Source: Thermaceae bacterium
Lineage (GTDB): Bacteria; Deinococcota; Deinococci; Deinococcales; Marinithermaceae
Direction: 5' to 3'
DNA length: 12,261 nucleotides
NCBI GenBank assembly: GCA_015490435.1
Contig: WFXV01000205.1
Span: 1 to 12,261 of the forward strand
The notes under the pieces were generated by a model that did no database searches, was not told the origin of the DNA, and worked only from the letters and a program-made list of their open reading frames with translations. Positions within the stretch are counted from its first letter, which is position 1. The number at the start of each line of letters is the position of its first letter. Shown one piece after another: positions 6,314 to 12,261 of this stretch. The translations under genes were made by a program, and so were the position numbers.

Positions 6314-6611
6314 GGAGGGCGCCGAGGGCGGCGCCGAGCGCGTCCGCGAGCCAGTCGGAAAGGCTTGCCTCCCGGCCGGGGACGAAGGCCTGGTGAACTT
6401 CGTCGCTCGCACCGTAGAGGGCGGCGAGGGCGAAGGCGAGGGGGGGCTTTTGGGTGCCCCGGCCGAGCAGGAAGCCGAGGAGGGCGTACTCGACGAGGTG
6501 GGCGAGTTTGTCCCAGGGCGGGGGGATGCCCACCTCGTTCCCAGGGAGCGAGGAGAGGGCGAAGATCGCCGCCATGTAGACAAGGGCGGCGGCGAGGTAG
6601 GCCCGGTTCAT
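6297..6611 (-). CDS. VanZ-family small membrane protein
   Basis: VanZ-family proteins are small integral membrane proteins; the founding member gives low-level teicoplanin resistance, but most bacterial members have no known role. The 104 residues show hydrophobic helices at about 4-21, 36-50, 57-69 and 88-100. The family signature is complete: DKLAHLVEY (34-42), DEVHQAFVPGR (70-80) and DWLAD (86-90). The length is short but within the family range. The ATG at 6611 overlaps the stop of the upstream epimerase-type gene by four bases (ATGA), so it is translated as the last gene of that unit. Its stop codon lies within the end of the convergent repeat-protein gene. No specific function can be inferred from its neighbours. 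Confidence 0.88.
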   Translation of the reverse strand: MNRAYLAAALVYMAAIFALSSLPGNEVGIPPPWDKLAHLVEYALLGFLLGRGTQKPPLAFALAALYGASDEVHQAFVPGREASLSDWLADALGAALGALLSRRP

Positions 6612-7003
6612 TCCTCGACGAGCTCCACCAGCACGCCGAGGAAGGCCCTCGGGTGGAGGAAGGCGACCCGGTGGCCGCCGAAACCCGCGCGGGGGGTCTC
6701 GTCCACCAGGGGGAGGCCCTCGGCCTTGAGCCGGGCGAGGGCGGCCTTGATCTCCGGGGTGGCGAAGGCCAGGTGGTGGATCCCCTCGCCCCGTTTTTCC
6801 AGAAACCTCCCCACCGGGGTCTCGGGGGCGGTGGGGGCGAGGAGCTCGAGCGCAGGCCCGTTCCCTTCGGGCTCGAGCCAGTAGACCCGCACTCCCTGCT
6901 CGGGAACCTCTCCCTTCTTGGCGAGCCGGTAGCCGAGGAGGGCGTAGCGGGCGCGGGCGGCCTCCAGGTCGCGCACCGCGATGCCTACGTGGTGGAGGCG
7001 CAT
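6608..7003 (-). CDS. Methylmalonyl-CoA epimerase-type VOC (glyoxalase-fold) protein
   Basis: The VOC fold binds a divalent metal; members of this branch interconvert (R)- and (S)-methylmalonyl-CoA in propionate metabolism. The 131 residues carry both beta-alpha-beta-beta-beta halves and the expected ligand positions: His5 in HHVGIAV, Glu53 in ALELLAP, His76/77 in GIHHLAF and Glu127 in GVLVELVE. The frame is open upstream to 7216, but that part is a shadow of the NifX-like gene. The ATG at 7003 is preceded by AAGGAG at good spacing and gives the normal N-terminus, so it is chosen. It overlaps the NifX-like gene by 19 bases and the VanZ-family gene by four. No methylmalonyl-CoA mutase gene is in view, so the substrate stays an inference from the family; another VOC activity is possible. 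Confidence 0.85.
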   Translation of the reverse strand: MRLHHVGIAVRDLEAARARYALLGYRLAKKGEVPEQGVRVYWLEPEGNGPALELLAPTAPETPVGRFLEKRGEGIHHLAFATPEIKAALARLKAEGLPLVDETPRAGFGGHRVAFLHPRAFLGVLVELVEE

Positions 7004-7317
7004 CCCAGCTCCTTCAGGGCTTCCTCGAGGGTCTCGGCCTCGGTCTTCCGGTGGGGCACCGGCGGGGCCGGGTGGTGGGCGTGGTGGGGGTCGTCGTGGC
7101 CGAAGCGCCGGCCCACCCAGAGCGCGGTGCCCATGAGGAGGTTCTTGAGCTTTTCCGGCTTGTTGCCGCCTTCCTCGCGGGCGTAGGGGTTTTCCACCCG
7201 CTCGAGCTCCCGGCACGCACCCCCCTCCACCTCGAAGACGGCGTAGGCGGGGGCGTGCCCGAAGGGACCGGGGTAGATCCCCTTGCCGTCCTTGGCGAGC
7301 GCGATCGCGACCTTCAT
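6985..7317 (-). CDS. NifX / FeMo-cofactor-biosynthesis-fold protein with His-rich segment
   Basis: The N-terminal half (MKVAIALAKDGKGI at 1-14, then PFGHAPAYAVFEVEGG at 18-33) matches the NifX/NifB-C-terminal domain family, whose best known members bind iron-molybdenum cofactor precursors; many members in non-nitrogen-fixing bacteria have no known role. The protein has 110 residues, close to the family norm. Residues 61-73 (LMGTALWVGRRFG) stand where the family usually has a glycine-rich strand. They are followed by six His in residues 74-89 (HDDPHHAHHPAPPVPH), which could bind metal, and a final helix (TLEEALKEL). The ATG is seven bases after a TAGGCT box, so it may be leaderless. It overlaps the next gene by 19 bases. 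No nif genes are present, so nitrogen fixation is not implied. Confidence 0.75.
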   Translation of the reverse strand: MKVAIALAKDGKGIYPGPFGHAPAYAVFEVEGGACRELERVENPYAREEGGNKPEKLKNLLMGTALWVGRRFGHDDPHHAHHPAPPVPHRKTEAETLEEALKELGCASTT

Positions 7318-7324
7318 GGAAGTA

Positions 7325-7330
7325 AGCCTA
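7325..7330 (-). promoter_or_regulatory. Candidate -10 box (TAGGCT) for the nifX-like gene, sharing bases with a stop codon
   Basis: On the minus strand TAGGCT is followed by seven bases and the ATG at 7317, the same arrangement as at 2948-2953 and 6020-6025. Its first three bases are the TAG stop of the lipoprotein gene (7330-7328). No good -35 is seen at 16-18 bases upstream (CCCTTT is all there is), so the promoter is less certain than the two plus-strand ones. Confidence 0.45.
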
Positions 7331-8299
7331 GCGCAGAACGAAGCCGGAAAGGGCCCGGATCCCGGGGAGCGAGAGGGCGTGAAGCCGCGTGAGCGGCAGC
7401 CCGGCGGCGTCGTAGACGATCAGGCTGTCCCCGGTGGCGAGGTAGAGGTAGAGGTCGGGGTCGAGCCAGCCGGCGGCGAACGCGGGGTAGCCGGCCTCCT
7501 CGGTTCGCTTCCCGTCGGTGACCAGGTAGCCCTCGCCGTAGGCGACGACGAGCCCGAGGTCGCCGGTGAGGCGGGCCGGGCGGGCGCGTTCGGCGCTCGC
7601 CTTACGCTCGATCGCGGATCCGTCGAAGCGCCAGAGCTCGCTTCCGGCAAGCGCCCAGAGCACCCCGTCGGTGGGGGCGAGGTAAAGCCGCAGGGGGTCT
7701 GCGCTCTCAGGGCTCGAAAGGTCCCGCTCGAAGGTCGGGCCGTCGCCGAGGAGCGCGAAGTGCCAGCCCGTCGCCCGGGCGTAGGCGAGAGCGAGGCGGT
7801 CGCCGGCGTCGGTGGGGAAGAGGGCGAGGTCGAGGGGGGTGAAGCTCGCGTATGAGGCGGTGTCCACCGGGGTCAGGGGGTCGCCCGCGCCCGCGTCCTT
7901 CGCCAGGCGGTAGACCCGCTCGGGGGCGCAGAAAACGAGGACCTCGGCCGCGCCCAGGGCCAGGTGGCCGCCGGTGCATTCATCGGAAATCGTCCAGGCC
8001 GCTTCGAGGGCGTCTGCCTCGGCGGGGACGGCGTCTAGGGTGAAGGTGGCGGTGTCGTAGCGGCGAAGCTCGGCGCCGGTGAGGACCCAGAGCTTCTCCC
8101 CGGCGAGGAGGTCCTGAACCTCGGTGAGGCTCCAGCGCCCGATCGCGTCCGCGCTTCCCTCCCGGAGGGCGCGGGTGGGGTAGAAGGCGAGGTCGCCCTC
8201 GTCGGCCGCTGCCAGCACCACCGGGAGCTCGGGCTCCTGGGTGCCCTCGCAGGCGGCGAGCAAGAGCCCGAGCAAGAAGAGCCAAAGGACCCGTTTCAC
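7328..8299 (-). CDS. Lipoprotein with repeated beta-strand (propeller-like) body, linked to lptD
   Basis: A 323-residue predicted lipoprotein. MKR, a hydrophobic stretch and the lipobox LAAC (Cys17) form a type II signal peptide; Glu follows the Cys. The rest has no membrane segment and shows repeating short beta-strand units such as LWVLTGAELRRYD (70-82), ALAGSELWRFD and LYLYLATGDSLIVYD, typical of beta-propeller proteins. Cys108 and Cys124 may form a disulfide. It starts with GTG at 8299, which overlaps the lptD stop as GTGA, and a G-rich stretch stands upstream as a weak ribosome binding site. The family is not one I can name. Position directly after lptD suggests an outer-membrane partner of LptD, the role filled by lipoprotein LptE in Proteobacteria, but there is no visible similarity to LptE; BamB-like scaffolding is another possibility. 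Confidence 0.82.
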   Translation of the reverse strand: MKRVLWLFLLGLLLAACEGTQEPELPVVLAAADEGDLAFYPTRALREGSADAIGRWSLTEVQDLLAGEKLWVLTGAELRRYDTATFTLDAVPAEADALEAAWTISDECTGGHLALGAAEVLVFCAPERVYRLAKDAGAGDPLTPVDTASYASFTPLDLALFPTDAGDRLALAYARATGWHFALLGDGPTFERDLSSPESADPLRLYLAPTDGVLWALAGSELWRFDGSAIERKASAERARPARLTGDLGLVVAYGEGYLVTDGKRTEEAGYPAFAAGWLDPDLYLYLATGDSLIVYDAAGLPLTRLHALSLPGIRALSGFVLR

Positions 8300-10761
8300 G
8301 GCACGCGCACCCCCCCGGGGAGCAGGATCCCGGCCTCGTCCAAGACCAGGTCCGCGCCTTGGCCGCTGTAGACGAGGGAGAGGCGGACCTCTTCCTTCTG
8401 GGTGTCGATGGTGTAGCGAAGCGCCCAGCAGCAGCGGTCGTAGGTGAGGACGAAGCGGGGCTTTAAGGGCGTGGGCTCCCCGCTTCTCAGGTCGAAGCTC
8501 TGGTTTAGGAAGGTGGAGAAGAAGACCCGGGCCGGCCCCTCGCGGGCGAGCGCCAGGGTGACGCCGAAGTTTTGGAAGGCGAGGGTCTCCCGGGTATCGC
8601 TCCGGCGGTAGCTGAGCCCGCCCTGAAGGGCGAGGCTCGGGGTGAGCTCCACCCCGCCCCGGAGCGCGAGCTCGGCGAGGTAGACCCCGGGGTCGGCGAG
8701 ATCGGGGAGGTGGAGCCGGGCGCGGGCGTCCCAGCGGCCCTTGAGGGTGTTGCCGCTCGAGGCCAGGGCGAGGCTCGCCTGCTCGAAGCCGAGGGCGGTG
8801 AGTCGGCCGGTGAGCTCGAGCCGGTGGGTGCGATAGGCGAGGCCAAACCGGCCGGTGAGCTTGCCCTCTTCCCCGTCCTCGGGCTCGGCTTGCCCATCGG
8901 GCCGGGGGTAGCGGAGGTTCGCCGAGAGCCGCCAGGGGCCGATCCCGAGCCCGCCGGAGGCGGTCAGGACCTTCCGGCGGTGGTCGTAGCTCGCCCGCAG
9001 GTTCGCGCTCTTTTCCCCTTGGCGGAAGGCGAGGCTCGTCTGGGTGAAAAGGAAGCGGCCCGCCTTCGGGTCGTAGCGGGTGGAGAGGGCGGCCGAGCCT
9101 CCGGGGAGGGCGTAGGCGGCCCGGAGGAGGAGGGGGTCGTAGCGGTCCTCGTCGTATCGGTAGCCGACGCTCGCCGAGAGGCTGAAGGGGCGGGGGCTAT
9201 AGCGGGCCTCGGCCCGGAGCTCGAGGGGGCGGCTGGCCTTTAGGTCCCGCCGGTAGCGGAGCTTGGCGGAAAGCGCTCCCGCTTTGAGCGCGCCTTCGGC
9301 CTCGAGGGGCAAAAGGGCCCGTTCAAAGAATTCGTAGCCCGTGGAGAGGGAAAAGCCCAGGGGGTTGGGCCGAAGCTTCACGTAGGGAGCGGCGTAGGCC
9401 TTCCGCCGGGTGGGCAGGCGGTCGAAGGCGAAGGGGGTCTCGCCCTCGCGCACCCAGCGGAAGAGGTCGAGCCCGGCCTCAAAGCCGCCCCGGCGGTAGC
9501 CGGCCTTGAGCACGCTCTTCCAGTCCACCTGGATCTCGGCGGTGCTGTAGTAGTAGCCGGAAAAGGCGTTCTCGCCGGTGAGGAAGAAGCCCCCGGGGAG
9601 CCGGGGGGTGAGGCCCTCGCGGTGCTCGAGGAGGACCCGGCCCGCGGCGATCCTCGGCCCCTCGGCCCGGGCGGAGCGGTTTTGCCGGTTGGTGGCGGCC
9701 TCGTAGCCGCCGACCACCGCCCGCCCGGTAATGTAAAGCGCCCCCCAGCGCACCCCCTTGCGCCAGGCGAGCTCGACTTCGGGGTTGCGGAAGCGCCCGG
9801 TGGGGGCGGGGGCGTCCGGCCTGGTGTCGAAGACCCGCTCTAAGGTAAAGCGGACGTAGGGGTCGGTCTTCTCGGTCTTTTCGGCGCTCGCGGTGAGGGA
9901 AAACCGCCCCCGCACCCTTTGGTCGTCCCGCTTTAGGTAAAAGCTCCGCTTCCAGCCGTCCGCCTCGAGCGCCCACTCGGCGAGGAGCTCGATCGTCCCC
10001 TCCTCTTCGCCTGCAGGCGGGGGGAGGTAGAGGAAGCGGTAGTGCTCCCGCGCCGCCCCCGTGCCCCAGTGGTCGAAGCCAAAGCCCCACCCCCGGCGCT
10101 CGAAGTAGCGAAGCAGGGTGAAGCCGAGGCCGCCGGCGGTGACGTAGGGGAGGTCGGCCTCGAGGGTGAAGCCGTCGGTCTCGGAGTAGCCGAGGGCAAG
10201 CCGGGGCCGCCGGGGCCCGGTGTGGAGGACGAGCAGTGGGAGGTAGAAGGCCCGCTCGCCCCCGAACTCGACCCAGACGTCATGGGCCACGATCCGGTCG
10301 CCGGGGTAGATCACCACCTTGCGGGCGAAGAAGGCGTAGTCCGGGGGATCCTGGCCGCAGGCGAGGCAGGGGCTAAAGAGTCCTTGGGAAAGGAGGATCT
10401 GGCCCCGGCTCCGGCAGGCCTCGGGGGCCCGGAACTCGATCTCCTGGTCCCGGAGGGTGACCGCGAGCGCGACAAGCGCCTCGTCCTCAAGCAGGAGGGT
10501 GAGGGTCCGGGCGGTGATCGTCCGGCCCTCGGGGTCGGTGTAGCGGACCTCGCCCTCGAGGAGGAGCCTTTTCGCCTTGCGGAAGTAGGTGACCCGGCGG
10601 GCCTCGATCCGGCGGTCCTTGTAGACGAGGACGACCGGGTTGCCCTCGAGCACCACCCCCTCCCCGTCCCCGGTGAGGAAGAGCCGTTCGGCCGCCTCGA
10701 TCTTGACCTCGGCGGCGAGGGCGAGGCCGAGGAGGATGAAAAGCGCCCCGAGAAGCCTCAC
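8296..10761 (-). CDS. lptD: LptD-type outer-membrane transport protein (OstA family)
   Basis: LptD forms the outer-membrane barrel that inserts lipopolysaccharide or a comparable lipid delivered by a periplasmic bridge. The protein has 821 residues: signal peptide 1-17 (cleavage near LALAA), an OstA/LptA-like beta-jellyroll at about 18-110 with RRIEARRVTYF and RTITARTLTLL strands, then a long series of alternating barrel strands to the C-terminus. Cys116, Cys132 and Cys135 near the jellyroll-barrel junction and the adjacent pair Cys777-Cys778 in YDRCCWALRY match the known LptD pattern of N-terminal cysteines bonded to a C-terminal CC pair. The frame is open to 10950, but the GTG at 10761 overlaps the upstream stop (GTGA) and begins exactly at the signal peptide, so it is chosen. 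Thermaceae are not known for classical lipopolysaccharide, so the cargo is uncertain. Confidence 0.9.
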   Translation of the reverse strand: MRLLGALFILLGLALAAEVKIEAAERLFLTGDGEGVVLEGNPVVLVYKDRRIEARRVTYFRKAKRLLLEGEVRYTDPEGRTITARTLTLLLEDEALVALAVTLRDQEIEFRAPEACRSRGQILLSQGLFSPCLACGQDPPDYAFFARKVVIYPGDRIVAHDVWVEFGGERAFYLPLLVLHTGPRRPRLALGYSETDGFTLEADLPYVTAGGLGFTLLRYFERRGWGFGFDHWGTGAAREHYRFLYLPPPAGEEEGTIELLAEWALEADGWKRSFYLKRDDQRVRGRFSLTASAEKTEKTDPYVRFTLERVFDTRPDAPAPTGRFRNPEVELAWRKGVRWGALYITGRAVVGGYEAATNRQNRSARAEGPRIAAGRVLLEHREGLTPRLPGGFFLTGENAFSGYYYSTAEIQVDWKSVLKAGYRRGGFEAGLDLFRWVREGETPFAFDRLPTRRKAYAAPYVKLRPNPLGFSLSTGYEFFERALLPLEAEGALKAGALSAKLRYRRDLKASRPLELRAEARYSPRPFSLSASVGYRYDEDRYDPLLLRAAYALPGGSAALSTRYDPKAGRFLFTQTSLAFRQGEKSANLRASYDHRRKVLTASGGLGIGPWRLSANLRYPRPDGQAEPEDGEEGKLTGRFGLAYRTHRLELTGRLTALGFEQASLALASSGNTLKGRWDARARLHLPDLADPGVYLAELALRGGVELTPSLALQGGLSYRRSDTRETLAFQNFGVTLALAREGPARVFFSTFLNQSFDLRSGEPTPLKPRFVLTYDRCCWALRYTIDTQKEEVRLSLVYSGQGADLVLDEAGILLPGGVRVP

Positions 10762-11798
10762 CGCCGACCCACCCCCAGAAAGAGCAGGGCGAGGGCGAGG
10801 TAGAGGAGGTCGGGCCCGAACCCCCCGAGCCAGGCGGGGATCGCCCCCTGCTCGCCCATGATGCGGAAGACTGACCAGGTGGCGTAGTAGAAGAAGGTGA
10901 TCGTCACCACCCCCACGAGGCCGAGGCTCCGGCTTCCGGCCAGCATCCAAAACGCGATCCCCCCGGCGAAGAGGGCGAAGACCACGCTGGCGAGCGGCTC
11001 GGCGAACTTGCGGTAAAACGCAGTGGCCTCGGCGGGGTGGGGGATGCCCCTTTTCGCCGCCCGCCGGATGCGGTCCCGGAGCTCCCCCAGGGTGAGGTCC
11101 GAGGCCAGGCTCCGGGGCAGGGCGGCGATTTCCTTCAAGGGGAGCCGGGCGCGGGCGAAGCGGGCGACGGTGCGGGGGCGGCTTTCCTCGAAGGTGACCC
11201 GGATCCCCTGCCCGAGCTCGAGCACCCCTTTTTCGAACCGGCCGCGCTCGGCGGCGAGCACCTCGTCCCGGGAGAGGAGCCGGACCTCGCCGATCCCCTC
11301 CTCGTCCACCCGGCCGACGTAGACGAGCCGGCCGTAGGCGTCGGTGAAGAAGGTGCCGGGCTCGAGCAGCGCCCGGGGGCGCTCAAGGATCGCCCGCTGG
11401 AGCACCGCCCGGGCCTTCTGGTTGGCCCGGGGCACCGTCTCGGCCCCGAGCACGAAGCCGAAAAGGGCGAGCACCCCGCCGAACCAAACCAGGGTGAGGA
11501 TCACCCGCTCCCGGGGGATCCCGGCGGCGAGCAGGGCTTTTAGCTCGGAGTCCTCGGCCATGCGGGAAAGAAGGAGCAAAAGGGCGAAGAGGTAGGCGAT
11601 GGGAAGCCCGCGGTAGACCGCCTCCGGCACCCGGTAGGCGAGGTACTGGGCGAGCGCGAGGGGCGCCACCCCCTTGGTCACGAGCGGCGCCAGCACCTCG
11701 AAGAGCACCCCCCCGAGGAGCAGGAGCACCGCCACCAAGAGCCCCCCGGTGAGGTAGGCGAGGGCCTCCCGGAGGAGGTAGCGGTCTAAGGTGGTCAC
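10758..11798 (-). CDS. LptF/LptG (YjgP/YjgQ) family permease
   Basis: An inner-membrane permease of the LptB2FG-type exporter, which extracts a lipid from the inner membrane and passes it to the periplasmic bridge. The 346 residues have the family layout: three helices in the first third (about 15-40, 60-80, 100-120), a periplasmic beta-jellyroll at about 145-235, and three helices at the end (265-287, 292-312, 328-343). The sequence MAEDSELKALLAAGIP (80-95), in the cytoplasmic coupling loop, is the best conserved family stretch. It starts with GTG at 11798, overlapping the previous stop as GTGA, and its own stop overlaps the lptD start in the same way. I cannot say whether it is LptF or LptG. 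The ATPase LptB and bridge LptA are not in the window. Confidence 0.92.
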   Translation of the reverse strand: MTTLDRYLLREALAYLTGGLLVAVLLLLGGVLFEVLAPLVTKGVAPLALAQYLAYRVPEAVYRGLPIAYLFALLLLLSRMAEDSELKALLAAGIPRERVILTLVWFGGVLALFGFVLGAETVPRANQKARAVLQRAILERPRALLEPGTFFTDAYGRLVYVGRVDEEGIGEVRLLSRDEVLAAERGRFEKGVLELGQGIRVTFEESRPRTVARFARARLPLKEIAALPRSLASDLTLGELRDRIRRAAKRGIPHPAEATAFYRKFAEPLASVVFALFAGGIAFWMLAGSRSLGLVGVVTITFFYYATWSVFRIMGEQGAIPAWLGGFGPDLLYLALALLFLGVGRR

Positions 11799-12261
11799 CT
11801 AAGCCTCACCGTCCCCACCGTCGCCAGGATCCCGTAGACCAGGTTCGGAAGCCAGGCCGCCGCCGGCCCCACCGCCGCCACCCCGGCGAGCCGGGCGGCG
11901 GCGACCCAGAGCACGTAGTAGCCGAAGATGAGGAGCACCACGAGGGCGAACGCCCAGGCCGCCTCCCGGAGGGAGAGCCCGATCACCAGGGCGAGCCAGG
12001 CGAGCACCACCACCCCGGCGGCGTCGGCGTAGCGCCGGGCCAGGGGGAAGCGGGCCTTGGGGTCTACCTTGGCGATCTCCCTTAGCTCGGGAAGCGAGAG
12101 CCCCTCGTAGCCCCGGGTGGCGGCCCGGGGCAGGTAGCGGGCGGGGAAGTGGAGGGCGACCCGTTCCCAGCGCTCGACCGAGGCCCCCTCGACCCGCCAG
12201 GGGTGCTCGAGCACCCAGCTCTTCCCCACCCAGCGCCCGCGATCAGCGCTCCAGATCACCC
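11795..12261 (-). CDS. LptF/LptG (YjgP/YjgQ) family permease, C-terminal part (5' end beyond window)
   Basis: The last 155 complete codons of a second permease of the same family. The visible part begins in the periplasmic domain (WSADRGRWVG, then the LSLPELREIAKVDP segment that usually precedes the fourth helix) and ends with three membrane helices, matching the final helix triplet of the neighbouring permease. LptF and LptG act as a heterodimer, so two adjacent homologues are expected. The frame is open to the right edge, so the true start is not visible. The TGA at 11797-11795 overlaps the GTG of the next gene, tying both into one operon with lptD and the lipoprotein. Confidence 0.88.
   Translation of the reverse strand, partial: VIWSADRGRWVGKSWVLEHPWRVEGASVERWERVALHFPARYLPRAATRGYEGLSLPELREIAKVDPKARFPLARRYADAAGVVVLAWLALVIGLSLREAAWAFALVVLLIFGYYVLWVAAARLAGVAAVGPAAAWLPNLVYGILATVGTVRLR

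Noticed and set aside
6318..6335. GGCGCC-GAGGGC-GGCGCC inverted repeat as a terminator between convergent genes
   Set aside because: It lies inside the VanZ-type coding sequence (Ala-Leu-Gly region), has no following T-run on either strand, and such runs are common in this composition.
8572..9243. Plus-strand frames opposite lptD (also 10042-10803)
   Set aside because: Antisense shadows of barrel coding sequence, without ribosome binding sites or motifs.
10762..10950. N-terminal extension of the LptD frame
   Set aside because: It overlaps the permease gene, is Arg/Pro-rich, and would bury the signal peptide 63 residues in. The GTG at 10761 fits better.

Overview
The window looks like chromosome from a member of the Thermaceae (Thermus, Meiothermus, Oceanithermus, Marinithermus and relatives). 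Three things support this. The DEAD-box helicase closely resembles Thermus thermophilus Hera. There is a 409-residue M29 aminopeptidase of the Thermus aminopeptidase T type. Several genes have very short, leaderless-type promoters with a TAGGCT or TATGCT -10 box. Most of the window is very GC-rich. I cannot fix the genus from sequence alone.

Layout. Positions 1-1430 (minus strand) hold the 5' 95% or so of a type I restriction-modification methyltransferase (hsdM), running off the left edge. It is clearly less GC-rich than the rest and looks acquired. A 183-bp divergent region follows; it holds a probable promoter and a hairpin that covers the ribosome binding site of hera. The plus-strand genes are then hera (1614-2927), an S9 prolyl-oligopeptidase-type serine peptidase (2960-4762), an M29 metallo-aminopeptidase (4759-5988) and a small protein built of five exact 18-residue YNPxED repeats (6032-6313). 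The two peptidases are translationally coupled and form a peptide-degradation pair.

From 12261 down to 6297 everything is on the minus strand. In transcription order: an LptF/LptG-type permease (partial at the right edge), a second LptF/LptG-type permease, an LptD-type outer-membrane barrel, a propeller-like lipoprotein, a NifX-like protein with a His-rich segment, a methylmalonyl-CoA epimerase-type VOC protein and a small VanZ-family membrane protein. The first four are joined by 4-base GTGA overlaps and read as one envelope operon: inner-membrane permeases, outer-membrane translocon and a lipoprotein that may occupy the place of LptE. The last three also overlap one another. They have their own candidate -10 box, which shares its first three bases with the lipoprotein stop codon.

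The points most worth a second look are the orphan 18-residue repeat protein, the helicase gene with its ribosome binding site inside a 15-bp stem, the short Hera without the known C-terminal RNA-binding domain, and the Lpt-type operon with an unusual lipoprotein partner. I found no tRNA, rRNA, CRISPR array, insertion sequence or convincing intrinsic terminator, and no gene-free stretch longer than 300 bases.
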